DNA of 64,000 nt, taken from positions 1 through 64,000 of the forward strand of contig CAZFRE010000008.1 of the NCBI GenBank assembly GCA_964521195.1, written 5' to 3'. The position numbers and the translations under genes are program-made. The DNA comes from CAWDNM01 sp964521195. GTDB lineage: Bacteria > Actinomycetota > Coriobacteriia > Anaerosomatales > JAAXUF01. This document shows, piece after piece, positions 18,245 to 26,943 of the stretch. The notes under the pieces are model-generated. The model worked only from the letters and a program-made list of their open reading frames with translations, ran no database searches and was not told the DNA's origin. The number at the start of each line of letters is the position of its first letter. The stretch's first letter is position 1.

Positions 18245-18377
18245 CAATGCCTCGACCCCGCCTGGTGCGGGTGGTATTCGAAGAGTGCGCCTCGGGAGGG
18301 GCGCACCCGCGAGACACAGGCCTGCCCTGCCTCACGATGGCGTTCAGCCAGGGCGAGCCTTCCTCGCGGATCCTCTT

Positions 18378-18415
18378 GGGAAGGGCCCCGCGCTGCCGTG
18401 CACGGGGCCCTTCCC
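18378..18415 (+). terminator. Strong hairpin terminator
   Basis: Perfect 13-bp stem (GGGAAGGGCCCCG with its complement at 18403-18415) and a 12-nt loop, downstream of the TIGR00300 gene and upstream of msrB. No clear T tract follows, as is common in high-GC genomes. Confidence 0.6.
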
Positions 18416-18498
18416 GTTGGGTGACCCGGGTTGCGCGCCATCGCGTTGCGACTCAGGTACACTCGGAGCATGGCTCAATCATCGGGGGAGGATGGGGC

Positions 18499-18921
18499 AT
18501 GACACGGCGTATCGATCGATCGGACGATGAGTGGCGAGAGATGCTCTCGCCGGAGGAGTTCCGGGTCCTTCGCAGGGCCGGTACCGAGCCCGCGTTCTCG
18601 GGCGCACTCACTGACGTGATGGAACCCGGCCTGTACGAGTGTGCCGGCTGCGGCACGTTGCTGTTCAGTTCGGAGACGAAGTTCCATTCCGGATGCGGCT
18701 GGCCGAGCTTCTGGGCTCCCGTCGATCCCAAAGCGATCACCGAGCACACGGACGATTCACTCGGCATGCATCGAGTCGAGGTTCGGTGCGCCGCGTGCGG
18801 GGGGCATCTCGGCCACGTGTTCGGTGACGGTCCCGAGCCCACCGGGTTGCGGTACTGCATCAACTCCGTGGCGCTGTCGTTCCATCCGGAGCGACAACTG
18901 GGGCATCCGGTCGGGGAGTAG
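18499..18921 (+). CDS. msrB: Peptide-methionine (R)-S-oxide reductase
   Basis: Repairs oxidised methionine (R-sulfoxide) in proteins. 140 residues, usual length. Seen: YECAGCGTLLF and EVRCAACGGHLGHVF, the two CX2C zinc pairs; HSGCGWPSFW; and RYCINSVALSF with catalytic Cys120. Family consensus is RYCINSAS/L, so Val-Ala is a mild change. The ATG at 18499 has GGGGGAGGA upstream. It precedes the copper-handling block, where methionine repair would be useful against copper-driven oxidation; that link is inference. Confidence 0.95.
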   Translation: MTRRIDRSDDEWREMLSPEEFRVLRRAGTEPAFSGALTDVMEPGLYECAGCGTLLFSSETKFHSGCGWPSFWAPVDPKAITEHTDDSLGMHRVEVRCAACGGHLGHVFGDGPEPTGLRYCINSVALSFHPERQLGHPVGE

Positions 18922-19006
18922 CACGGACGCGACATCGCGCGGCGATGCTTTCTCGGCATAGGAATTGCACTGCTGTCGGCGGCGAAACACGTTCCGAAGG
19001 GGTCAC

Positions 19007-19369
19007 GTGTCCATTCTCGCTCACATGCGTAAGCTGGTGATGCCGTTGGCGATCGTGGTCGCGCTTGTCGCGATCGCGGTTCCGACGTGCACCATGATCG
19101 GCTGCGACATGAGTATGGGCGCGATGCCGTTCGTCCCGTTCAGCGGTCCGCGGGTCACCTCGGATTGCCCGGGAGAGTGGGCCTACTTCACCGCCCCTGC
19201 GAGCACCCTGCCAGCGGTTTCGTACTCGATCCTTCTCACGCTTGTCGCGGCCATCGTGGCGGCACTTGTGCTGTTCGCCCCTCAGATGACCTCGCGCCCC
19301 GTGCTGGCGCGCGTGAGCAATCCGCCGCCTCCGCCTGAAGATCCTCGTGGAGAGCGATTCAGGGTCTAG
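19007..19369 (+). CDS. Small Cys/Met-containing membrane protein of the copper block
   Basis: 120 residues, not recognised. Seen: helix at about residues 8-25, an external loop of about 40 residues carrying PTCTMIGCDMSMGAMPF and a third Cys (SDCPGEW), a second helix at about 70-93, and a Pro-rich cytoplasmic tail. The Cys/Met-rich loop is what a copper-binding site could look like. The GTG at 19007 has AAGGGG at 5 nt; an upstream start at 18965 has none. It is followed after 113 nt by the TauE/cupredoxin fusion, which supports a metal role by context only. Confidence 0.65.
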   Translation: MSILAHMRKLVMPLAIVVALVAIAVPTCTMIGCDMSMGAMPFVPFSGPRVTSDCPGEWAYFTAPASTLPAVSYSILLTLVAAIVAALVLFAPQMTSRPVLARVSNPPPPPEDPRGERFRV

Positions 19370-19482
19370 GAGCTCCTCGTAGCCGCATTCAGGCACGCAC
19401 TGTTGTGTCCGATTGCGGGTGTTGACGCATGCCCGCATCCGCGCGCATGTGACCTCCACCTACCTATGAGGAGTCACCTGAC

Positions 19483-20757
19483 GTGACAGCTTTGTTCCTA
19501 TCCATGTTCGCGCTGGGCCTCGCCACGAGCGTCCACTGCATCTCGATGTGCGGCCCGATGGTCGTCACCTACGCCGTGAAGGGCGAGGACGACGACCACT
19601 GGACGCGCAAGATCGCGCCGAACGTGGCCTACCATCTCGCCAAGATAGCGAGCTACGTCTTCACCGGTCTGGTGCTCGGTGGCGTCGGGTTCGCGCTGAG
19701 CGCGACGCTCAAGGCGATCAGCCCGTGGATCATGTTCGCCGCAGGCGTCTTCATGATCATCCTCGGTCTCGGCATGACGGGCCGTGTCCCGTGGGCAGCC
19801 CGGCTGACGCCCAGACCTCCCAAGTTCCTCATCACGTCCCTGTCGAAGCTCCGCCGCAAGGCAAAGGCCGACGCCGAGGAGGGCGTGAGTTCGATCGCGA
19901 CGCCGATCTCGTTCGGTCTGCTGACCGGGTTCATGCCGTGCGCGCCGCTTCAGGCCGCACAGCTGACCGCTGCGGGTGCGGGTGCTGCGCTCGGCGGCGG
20001 AATCGTCGCCGGAGTGCTCGGCGGTGGCGTTGCGATGCTCGCCTTTGGGCTCGGAGCCGCGCCGCTCATGCTCGTCTTCGGCATCGCTTCGAGCTTCATC
20101 CCGAAGGACTGGAAGCACCGCCTGTCCTTGGTGCTTGCCGTGGTCGTCATGGTCTTCGGACTGGTGTTCATCAATCGTGCGGCGACGCTAGCTGGCTCTC
20201 CGGTCACGTTCAACACGATCAAGACCGCATTCGTCGGTACGGGCGGCAATGCCGCTGCGACCGAGTACACGACCGCGGCCGACGGTGTCGTCGAGATCCC
20301 CCTCGCGATCGTGAACACGCAGTACGTCCCAGCGACGGTCACCATCCCCGCCGATACACCTGTGCGGCTGATCGTCGACCGGCAGGAAGACGCACCGTGC
20401 TCCGACCGGCTCGTTCTGCCGCAACTCGGCGTTGACGCGGCCCTCACTCCCAACGGCGTGACCGCCGTCGACGTCCCGGCCGCCAAGGCGGGCAGCTACA
20501 CGATGACGTGCCAGATGGGCATGATGTCCGGCACGCTCGTGGTCGGCGGTGGCGCGGGTGCTGTTCCCGGTTCACCGCTCTTGTGGCTCGTCGTGACCTT
20601 CGCGGCCACCGGCGGGGCGCTGTACATGGTCCGCAGGCGGGGCCGCGCTTCGGCGCCCGTAGCGCTTGGACTCACCCCCGTTCAACTCACACTGGCGGTC
20701 GGCGGCGTTGCCGCTGCCGTCATCGTCGGGCTTGCGCTCGGCGGCTTCTTCTCGTAA
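19483..20757 (+). CDS. TauE/SafE (UreH_2-like) transporter fused to cupredoxin-like domain
   Basis: 424 residues. Seen: an N-terminal six-helix domain of the sulfite exporter TauE/SafE (UreH_2) type with VHCISMCGPM near residue 18 and GFMPCAPLQAA near residue 147, paired Cys/Met sites inside helices. From about residue 255 there is a beta-rich cupredoxin/EfeO-like domain with PVRLIVDRQEDAPCSDRL and TMTCQMGMMSG, where Cys, Met and Asp could bind copper; two helices close the protein. UreH_2-type proteins are linked to copper export or cytochrome oxidase assembly (CcoS/SctA-like systems). GTG start with GAGGAG upstream. Copper transport is likely but inferred. Confidence 0.75.
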   Translation: MTALFLSMFALGLATSVHCISMCGPMVVTYAVKGEDDDHWTRKIAPNVAYHLAKIASYVFTGLVLGGVGFALSATLKAISPWIMFAAGVFMIILGLGMTGRVPWAARLTPRPPKFLITSLSKLRRKAKADAEEGVSSIATPISFGLLTGFMPCAPLQAAQLTAAGAGAALGGGIVAGVLGGGVAMLAFGLGAAPLMLVFGIASSFIPKDWKHRLSLVLAVVVMVFGLVFINRAATLAGSPVTFNTIKTAFVGTGGNAAATEYTTAADGVVEIPLAIVNTQYVPATVTIPADTPVRLIVDRQEDAPCSDRLVLPQLGVDAALTPNGVTAVDVPAAKAGSYTMTCQMGMMSGTLVVGGGAGAVPGSPLLWLVVTFAATGGALYMVRRRGRASAPVALGLTPVQLTLAVGGVAAAVIVGLALGGFFS

Positions 20758-20782
20758 CCAAGACATAGGAGGATCACACCCC

Positions 20783-21331
20783 ATGACCGATACCACTCAA
20801 ACCAAGAAGCAGAATACGGCCCTACAGATCGTCATCATCGGCGGGCTCGTAGTCGCCGCATTCCTTGGCGCCTACAAGTTCGCATCCGCCCGGACCGGCT
20901 CGACCACGGTCGGCGCTGGCGCTGGGGATGCCCAGGCGCTCGTCACGCAGGCGTCGCAGAATTCGGCCACGCCGGCAGATGGTTCGGCCCCCGCGTGCGC
21001 GTGCTGCGGCACCGGTGCCCCGACCGAGAACGGCGTGACCGGCGATCCCGTCGAGGGAACCGCGACGGTCGATGGCGACGTGCAGACGATTTCCGTGGAC
21101 GTTGCGGGTACGTACTCGCCGAACATCATCAAGCTCAAGGCGGGCGTGCCGGCCGAGATCACGTTCGGCCAGAGCAGCGGTTGCACTGCGCAGATCGTCT
21201 CGGCCGACCTCGGGTTCTCTGAGGACCTGACCGCCGGCCCGAAGGTGGTCAAGCTGCCCGCGCTCGAGGCAGGGACCTACGCCTTCTCGTGCGGCATGCA
21301 GATGGTCTTCGGCCAGATCGTCGTGGAGTAG
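20783..21331 (+). CDS. Membrane-anchored cupredoxin-domain protein
   Basis: 182 residues. Seen: signal anchor at residues 14-33, a low-complexity linker with ACACCGTG (three Cys near residues 72-75), then a compact cupredoxin-like domain with AGTYSPNIIKLKAGVPAEI, SSGCTAQIV and FSCGMQMVFGQIVVE. The last segment offers the Cys-Met ligands of a copper site. It begins 25 nt after the transporter fusion, whose own C-terminal domain is similar, suggesting duplication. The ATG has AGGAGGA upstream. Probable extracytoplasmic copper carrier; electron transfer is an alternative. Confidence 0.78.
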   Translation: MTDTTQTKKQNTALQIVIIGGLVVAAFLGAYKFASARTGSTTVGAGAGDAQALVTQASQNSATPADGSAPACACCGTGAPTENGVTGDPVEGTATVDGDVQTISVDVAGTYSPNIIKLKAGVPAEITFGQSSGCTAQIVSADLGFSEDLTAGPKVVKLPALEAGTYAFSCGMQMVFGQIVVE

Positions 21332-21376
21332 GCGGTCCATTCATGACACGAGACAACCATCGAACAGGTGATAGCC

Positions 21377-24300
21377 ATGTTGCCCGCTAAAGAGAGAGCT
21401 GTCGTGCGGCTGCGCGTCGAGGGCATGCGTTGCCACTCGTGCGAGCAGGTCCTCACGGCCTGGCTCAGTGACATACGAGGGATCGAGGCGGTGCTCGCGA
21501 ACCACGCGAGCGGCCAGGTCGTCATCTATACCGATCCGGATGTGCCGGTCGACGAGATCCTGACCGCCGTCGTACGTGCCGGCTTCGTGCCGGGCGAACC
21601 CACCGTCCTGACGGGTACCGACGCCGCCGCCGCGGTCGAGATGCCCATCGAGGCCGATAGAGAAGACATCGGAGACGTCGAGTTGATTCTGCAGACGGGC
21701 CACGTGCCCGAGCCCGAGTCCGAGCACACGCACGCCGAGCGGCCCGAACCGCAACCGGATGCACTGGAGGTCGAGATCGCGAGCCTCCCCGCCGAGACGG
21801 TCGCCCCGGAGACGGTGTCGCCGGCGCCCGAGGCGGTACCCGAGCCCGCGCTGGCGAACGACCCGGCCGAGGACGCCGTAGACGTGCGCTCCTCGTACCG
21901 CAAGCTGAAGCTGAGCGCTCTCGGCATGCACTGCGGTGCCTGCGAGAAGCTCGTGACCATGCACACCCTTCAGATCCCGGGAGTCGCCGCCGCTATCGGC
22001 GATGCGGCAGACCACTCGGTGACCGTCTACCTCGATCGCGAGGTCGCTCTCGAGTCCCTCGCCGAGGCCGTCACCGCAGCTGGCTTCACGCCCGGCAAGC
22101 CGTTCGTCCGCAGCATGGCGCTCGTCGGGGAGCTGCCCGAAGAGCAGCCCTCGCACGATGAGCCGGTTGCCGAGAAGCCCGCTGGTCAAGCGCCGTCCGG
22201 CCTCGGGGTCCCTGCCGCCGTCGCCGCAGCTACCGCAGCATCCGCTGCGATCGCCGCGCGCGTCGCAGGAGTCGCCGTCGAGACCCCCGCCCAGCCGCAC
22301 GTCGCGGACGACATCGCTTCGCCTGCGCCCGCGTCCACACCGGTGACCGCCGCCCCAGCAGCGCCCGCGCCCGCTGCGTCGACGCCCGTGGCACCGGCGG
22401 CCCGCCCGGCTTCCGACGGCTCGCCGTCAGTCGCGGCTGCCGCAGCGGCTTCGTCCGCGATCGCCGCGCGCGTCGCACGCATGGGAGTAGCGGTTTCGCC
22501 CGTGACCGCGGCGCCGGTCGCGGCGCCGGTCGTGGCGCCGGACGCATCACCGTCGGTCGCCGAGCCGGTCGCTGACGCATGCGGTCCCGTAGCGTGCCCG
22601 ATCGTCCCCGAGGAGCCCGAGCCCGCGGTCGAACTTGCCGTCGAGGCGCCCACTCAGGCGGCAGTCGAGCCGGCCGTCGAGCCCGCCGTCGTCGCGGAGG
22701 GACTTCCCACCTCAAGCGAGCCGCCCGCTTCCGTCGCGGCCGCCGAAGCCACATTTGCAGTCGGCGGCATGACGTGCGCGTCCTGCTCGGCGATCATCGA
22801 GAAGGTGCTCGGCAAGACCGCTGGCATCGAGACAGCGACCGTCAACCTTGCGATGGAGCGGCTCAACGCGACGTACGACCCCGCCGTGCTCGACACAGCG
22901 GCGATCGCGGCCATCGTAGATGGCCTCGGCTACCACGCGACGCTGCTCTCGCAGGCGGGCGCAGGTGCCGCCGAGGAGGCGCCGATCGCAGGCCGCGTCA
23001 CGCTCGCGATCACCGGCATGACCTGCGCGTCCTGCTCGGCGATCATCGAGAAGGTCGTCGGCAAGCTCAACGGCGTGATGGGCGTCAACGTCAATCTCGC
23101 CACCAACACCGGAGTCGTCGACTTCGATCCCGAGGTTGTCGGCATCGACGAGATCATCACGACCATCAAGGACGCTGGCTACGGTGCGACCGTCAAGGTC
23201 GAAGTCGCGTTGGGCTCCGACGCCGTCGACGTGCAGGCCGAGGAGCAGGCCCGCGCCTACAAGGCCGAGGTCCGCATGTTCGCGTGGTCTGTCGGCCTCT
23301 CTGTGCCGCTGTTCATCATCGCGATGGTCCCTCCGTTCATGGAGCTCATCCCGCTCAAGATCGCCGAGTTGCTTGCCAGCACCGTGGGCGGCGCGTGGGA
23401 CCCGATGATGGTCTCGAAGTACCTCATGTTCCTGCTCGCTACGCCGGTCCAGTTCGTCATGGGCGCGCGCTTCTACAAGGGCGCCTACCACGCGCTCAAG
23501 CGCATGACCGGCAACATGGACCTGCTTGTCGCGATCGGCACCACCGCAGCCTATGGCTACTCGGTCGCTGCGACCTTCATCCCTGCGGTCCAGATGGAGC
23601 CGGCGTTCTACGAGACGTCGGCCCTGCTCATCACGTTCGTGCTCATGGGCAAGCTGCTCGAGGCGCGCGCCAAGGGCCGCACCTCCGACGCGATCAAGAA
23701 GCTCATGGGCTTGGCCGCCAAGACCGCCCGCATCATCCGCGGCGGCGAGGAGTTCGACGTGCCTGTCGAGCAGGTCGTCGTCGGCGACATGATCGTCGTG
23801 CGTCCTGGCGAGAAGGTGCCGGTCGACGGAATCGTCACGTCAGGCCACAGCGCCGTGGACGAGTCGATGCTCACCGGCGAGCCCATCCCCGTCGAGAAGA
23901 GCTCCGGTGACCAGGTCATCGGCGCCACCATCAACAAGCTCGGCACGTTCATGTTCCGCGCGACGAAGGTCGGCAAGGATACGGCGCTCGCACAGATCGT
24001 GCGACTCGTCGAGGAGGCGCAGGGCTCCAAGGCGCCGGTCCAGCGATTCGCCGATCGCATCAGCGCCGTGTTCGTCCCGTTCGTCATCGGGGCGTCGCTG
24101 CTCACGTTCTTGTTCTGGGCGTTCGCGGGTCCCGCGATCTTCGGTGCGCAGCCCGATCCCGAGAGCGCGTTCGTGATGTTCCAGCCGATCCTCATGGCTG
24201 CGGCCGTCAACGGCTGGTGGATCGCCGCGCTGCTCGCCGGTATCGCCGTCGTCGTCATCGCGTGCCCGTGCGCGCTCGGTCTGGCCACTCCGACCGCGAT

Positions 24301-25396
24301 CATGGTCGGTACCGGCAAAGGCGCCGAGAACGGCATCCTCATCAAGTCCGGCGATGCGCTTGAGACCGCGTACAAGATCTCAGCGATCGTCTTCGACAAG
24401 ACCGGTACCCTCACGCACGGCAAGCCCGAGGTCACCGACGTGGAACTCGCAGAGGGCCACGATACGACCCGCATGTTCACGTTCGCTGCGGCGCTCGAGA
24501 AGAACTCCGAGCACCCTCTGGCCGAGGCGGTCGTCGCCCACGCCAAGCTCCGTGAGATCGACATCCCCAGCGTCGAGGGCTTCTCGGCGATTCCGGGGCA
24601 CGGGGTCGAGGGCACCGTCGACGGCATGCGCGTCGCGTTCGGCAACCGCAAGCTCATGACGCGCGAGGGCATCGACATCTCCTGCTTCGAGTCTCGCATC
24701 GAGGAGCTCGAGGGTGAGGGCAAGACCGTCATGCTCGTGGGCGTCAACGGCGAGAAGCTGGCCGGCATGGTCGCGGTCGCCGACACGCTCAAGGAGAACT
24801 CCGCTGAAGCCGTCGCGGCGCTGCAAGCCAGCGGCGTGAAGGTGTTCATGATCACCGGCGACAACCGCCGCACCGCTGAGGTCATCGCCGCGCAGGCCGG
24901 AATCCCGGCCAATCAGGTCCTGGCCGAGGTGCTCCCCGAGCACAAGGCCGAGGAGGTCGCCAAGCTCCAGGAGCAGGGCCTCACGGTCGCTATGGTCGGC
25001 GATGGTATCAACGACACGCCGGCGCTCGCTCAGGCCGACGTGGGCATCGCCATGGGCGCCGGCACCGACGTCGCCATGGAGACCGGCGGCATCGTGCTGA
25101 TCAAGAACGACCTGCGTGATGTCGTCACCGCCATCGAGCTGTCCCGCGCGACCATGCGCAAGATCCGCCAGAACTTCATCTGGGCACTCGGCTACAACAC
25201 CGTACTCATTCCGGTCGCCGCGGTCGGCCTGCTCTCGCCGTTCCCGTGGATCGCCGGTGCCGCGATGGCGTTCTCGAGCGTCTCCGTCGTCACGAACTCC
25301 CTGCTTCTCCGGCGCTTCAAGCCCAAGCTGCGCGCCGCCGAGAAGCCCTCGACCAAGACTCCCGCCGCCCCGACCCCCGAGCCGTCGGCGGCCTGA
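21377..25396 (+). CDS. Copper-translocating P1B-type ATPase with four HMA domains
   Basis: 1339 residues, much longer than the usual 750-900. Seen: metal-binding domains with CX2C at residues 19 (RCHSC), 186 (HCGAC), 467 (TCASC) and 550 (TCASC); a linker of about 200 Ala/Pro/Val-rich residues between the second and third; then the CopA core with TGE, CPC at 963-965, phosphorylation Asp1007 in DKTGT, GDGINDTPALAQADVGIAMG, and a last helix MAFSSVSVVTNS. CPC with that last helix marks Cu(I) export. The ATG at 21377 has AGGTG at 6 nt; a GTG at 21368 lacks a site. 45 nt follow the cupredoxin gene. Confidence 0.93.
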   Translation: MLPAKERAVVRLRVEGMRCHSCEQVLTAWLSDIRGIEAVLANHASGQVVIYTDPDVPVDEILTAVVRAGFVPGEPTVLTGTDAAAAVEMPIEADREDIGDVELILQTGHVPEPESEHTHAERPEPQPDALEVEIASLPAETVAPETVSPAPEAVPEPALANDPAEDAVDVRSSYRKLKLSALGMHCGACEKLVTMHTLQIPGVAAAIGDAADHSVTVYLDREVALESLAEAVTAAGFTPGKPFVRSMALVGELPEEQPSHDEPVAEKPAGQAPSGLGVPAAVAAATAASAAIAARVAGVAVETPAQPHVADDIASPAPASTPVTAAPAAPAPAASTPVAPAARPASDGSPSVAAAAAASSAIAARVARMGVAVSPVTAAPVAAPVVAPDASPSVAEPVADACGPVACPIVPEEPEPAVELAVEAPTQAAVEPAVEPAVVAEGLPTSSEPPASVAAAEATFAVGGMTCASCSAIIEKVLGKTAGIETATVNLAMERLNATYDPAVLDTAAIAAIVDGLGYHATLLSQAGAGAAEEAPIAGRVTLAITGMTCASCSAIIEKVVGKLNGVMGVNVNLATNTGVVDFDPEVVGIDEIITTIKDAGYGATVKVEVALGSDAVDVQAEEQARAYKAEVRMFAWSVGLSVPLFIIAMVPPFMELIPLKIAELLASTVGGAWDPMMVSKYLMFLLATPVQFVMGARFYKGAYHALKRMTGNMDLLVAIGTTAAYGYSVAATFIPAVQMEPAFYETSALLITFVLMGKLLEARAKGRTSDAIKKLMGLAAKTARIIRGGEEFDVPVEQVVVGDMIVVRPGEKVPVDGIVTSGHSAVDESMLTGEPIPVEKSSGDQVIGATINKLGTFMFRATKVGKDTALAQIVRLVEEAQGSKAPVQRFADRISAVFVPFVIGASLLTFLFWAFAGPAIFGAQPDPESAFVMFQPILMAAAVNGWWIAALLAGIAVVVIACPCALGLATPTAIMVGTGKGAENGILIKSGDALETAYKISAIVFDKTGTLTHGKPEVTDVELAEGHDTTRMFTFAAALEKNSEHPLAEAVVAHAKLREIDIPSVEGFSAIPGHGVEGTVDGMRVAFGNRKLMTREGIDISCFESRIEELEGEGKTVMLVGVNGEKLAGMVAVADTLKENSAEAVAALQASGVKVFMITGDNRRTAEVIAAQAGIPANQVLAEVLPEHKAEEVAKLQEQGLTVAMVGDGINDTPALAQADVGIAMGAGTDVAMETGGIVLIKNDLRDVVTAIELSRATMRKIRQNFIWALGYNTVLIPVAAVGLLSPFPWIAGAAMAFSSVSVVTNSLLLRRFKPKLRAAEKPSTKTPAAPTPEPSAA

Positions 25397-25408
25397 AAGG
25401 ACACACTC

Positions 25409-26242
25409 ATGAAGCGAAAGAACCTCGCCGGCCTGGGGCTGGCAGTGCTTGCAGTACTCGCGTTCGGCCTCGCCGGATGCTCGCAAACCACGACCGAGAA
25501 GCCCGAAAACACAGAGGTGTGGGGCTACGTGGCCTCGGCCGACAAGGCTCAGCTTGAGGTCGCTGAGGACCAGGACGGCGCCCAGGAGCTCACGGTCAAG
25601 CGCGTGCTCACGCCTGGCGATGCGTGGATCGTGGTTCACGCGGACATGAACGGCCAGCCGGGCATGCGCGTGGGGCTGGCCAAGGTCAAGCGCGGCGAGT
25701 CCACCGATGTGAAGGTACAGCTTGAGGACCTGACCACACCGAACGTGATCGTGGCGGTGCACGCGGATCGCGGAACCGCAGGCGAGTTCGACTTCGACAT
25801 GATGAACAAGGAGATGAGCCCCGACCGCCCGTACTTCGTCGACGAGAAGGAGCTCGCCTCGGTCGTGAAGATCCGTGAGTTCGGGGTCCCGGTGGCTGCC
25901 GGAGAGGCCTCGCTCGTCGCGTCCGACCAGATCGGAGCCACGAGTACCGTCACGGTCTCGCGTGCAGTCGTACCGAACGATGCGTGGATCGTCGTGCACC
26001 TCGAGAAGGACGGTGGGCCTGGTCAGCGCGTCGGGCTCTTGCACGTCCCGTCCGGCGAGACGTCTGACGCCATCGTGCCCCTCGATCCACTTCCGCTCAC
26101 GTCGAACCTGCTCGTGGCGCTGCACACAGACGCGGCGGATCCCGGCCTGTTCAACTTCGACATGGACGACAAGCTCAGCAGTGCGGACCAGCCGTTCTTC
26201 GTGGACGGCAAGGAACTCGCAGTCAAAGTGCGAGTGAAGTAG
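25409..26242 (+). CDS. Lipoprotein with two DUF7282-like repeats
   Basis: 277 residues. Seen: signal peptide ending in the lipobox LAGC (Cys24), then two repeats of about 115 residues sharing AWIVVHADMNG/AWIVVHLEKDG, VGLAKVKRGES/VGLLHVPSGET, VAVHADRGTAGEFDFDM/VALHTDAADPGLFNFDM and PYFVD/PFFVD. This is the DUF7282 pattern, known mainly from archaeal and some bacterial surface proteins and without assigned function. The conserved His and Asp residues in each repeat could bind metal. It starts 12 nt after the copper ATPase gene, so it probably belongs to the same operon. Confidence 0.8.
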   Translation: MKRKNLAGLGLAVLAVLAFGLAGCSQTTTEKPENTEVWGYVASADKAQLEVAEDQDGAQELTVKRVLTPGDAWIVVHADMNGQPGMRVGLAKVKRGESTDVKVQLEDLTTPNVIVAVHADRGTAGEFDFDMMNKEMSPDRPYFVDEKELASVVKIREFGVPVAAGEASLVASDQIGATSTVTVSRAVVPNDAWIVVHLEKDGGPGQRVGLLHVPSGETSDAIVPLDPLPLTSNLLVALHTDAADPGLFNFDMDDKLSSADQPFFVDGKELAVKVRVK

Positions 26243-26257
26243 CATTTTGTGCTAGCA

Positions 26258-26289
26258 GCGCGGGCGGAGGCCGATGCTTCCGCCCGCGC
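26258..26289 (+). terminator. Hairpin after the copper block
   Basis: Perfect 11-bp stem (left arm 26258-26268, right arm 26279-26289) with a 10-nt loop, between the DUF7282 lipoprotein and the NmrA-like gene. No T tract; read-through is possible. Confidence 0.55.
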
Positions 26290-26313
26290 GCCTCACTCGC
26301 GAAGGAGTCACAC

Positions 26314-26925
26314 ATGAACCTCGTCGTCTTCGGGGCCGCCGGGCGAACCGGCAGGCACGTCGTCGAGCGGGCGCTCGGTCACGGCCACACCGTGACCGCG
26401 TTCGTACACAAGACGCCGCTACCGTCGGACCATCCTGCGCTCTACCGCGCCAACGGCGATGTTCGAGATTTCGATGCGGTCTCAGCCGCGATCACGGGAC
26501 AGTCGGCCGTCGCCTTCGCGCTGTCGGGCGCGGGCAATCACGAGCCGGGCATCGCCAACGTCATCCATGCGATGGCCGAACACGGGGTGCGCAGACTCGC
26601 CGCCGTGAGTGCCGCCGGTACGTTCGCTCGCAACGACAACCGCTTGTCGCCTGCGTATCGCCTGATGGTCGCAACAGCACTCCGGTCGACCTACGACGAC
26701 CTCGAGGACATGGAGATGCGGATCATGGCGAGCGACCTCGACTGGACGATCGTGCGTCCTGTCGGGCTCACCGACGAGCCGGCCGCGGGCAACTACCGGC
26801 TCGCGCTCGACGGCTCCCTGCTGCCCAAGGCGAAGCGGATCGCGAGGGCGGACGTGGGCTCGCTCGTCGTCAAGGCGCTGGAGACGAGCACGTTCTGGCG
26901 TCGGGCCGTCGTCATCGGCCGGTAG
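26314..26925 (+). CDS. NmrA-like NAD(P)-binding oxidoreductase
   Basis: 203 residues, atypical short-chain dehydrogenase (SDR_a5/NmrA-like). Seen: MNLVVFGAAGRTGRHVV with the GXXGXTG dinucleotide motif, RANGDVRDFDAV, GVRRLAAVSAAGTF and WTIVRPVGLTD. The YXXXK catalytic pair is not evident, which is normal for this subgroup, whose members act as redox sensors or NAD(P)H-dependent reductases. The ATG has GAAGGAG at 7 nt. It converges on the glycosyltransferase gene with 18 nt between stops. Substrate unknown. Confidence 0.85.
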   Translation: MNLVVFGAAGRTGRHVVERALGHGHTVTAFVHKTPLPSDHPALYRANGDVRDFDAVSAAITGQSAVAFALSGAGNHEPGIANVIHAMAEHGVRRLAAVSAAGTFARNDNRLSPAYRLMVATALRSTYDDLEDMEMRIMASDLDWTIVRPVGLTDEPAAGNYRLALDGSLLPKAKRIARADVGSLVVKALETSTFWRRAVVIGR

Positions 26926-26943
26926 TGGCTCGGCCGCAAAGCG

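Larger units (their letters stand above)
18174..18498. other. Intergenic region with repeat and hairpin, no gene seen
   Basis: 325 nt between the TIGR00300 gene and msrB. It holds a 40-bp-period repeat immediately after the stop codon (18194-18244), a strong hairpin at 18378-18415 and a possible -10 box TACACT at 18458-18463 before msrB. Open frames here lack ribosome sites. Confidence 0.6.

Noticed and set aside
24380..26245. 621-codon minus-strand frame opposite copA and the lipoprotein
   Set aside because: Covers two well-supported genes on the other strand, has no motif and no ribosome site.
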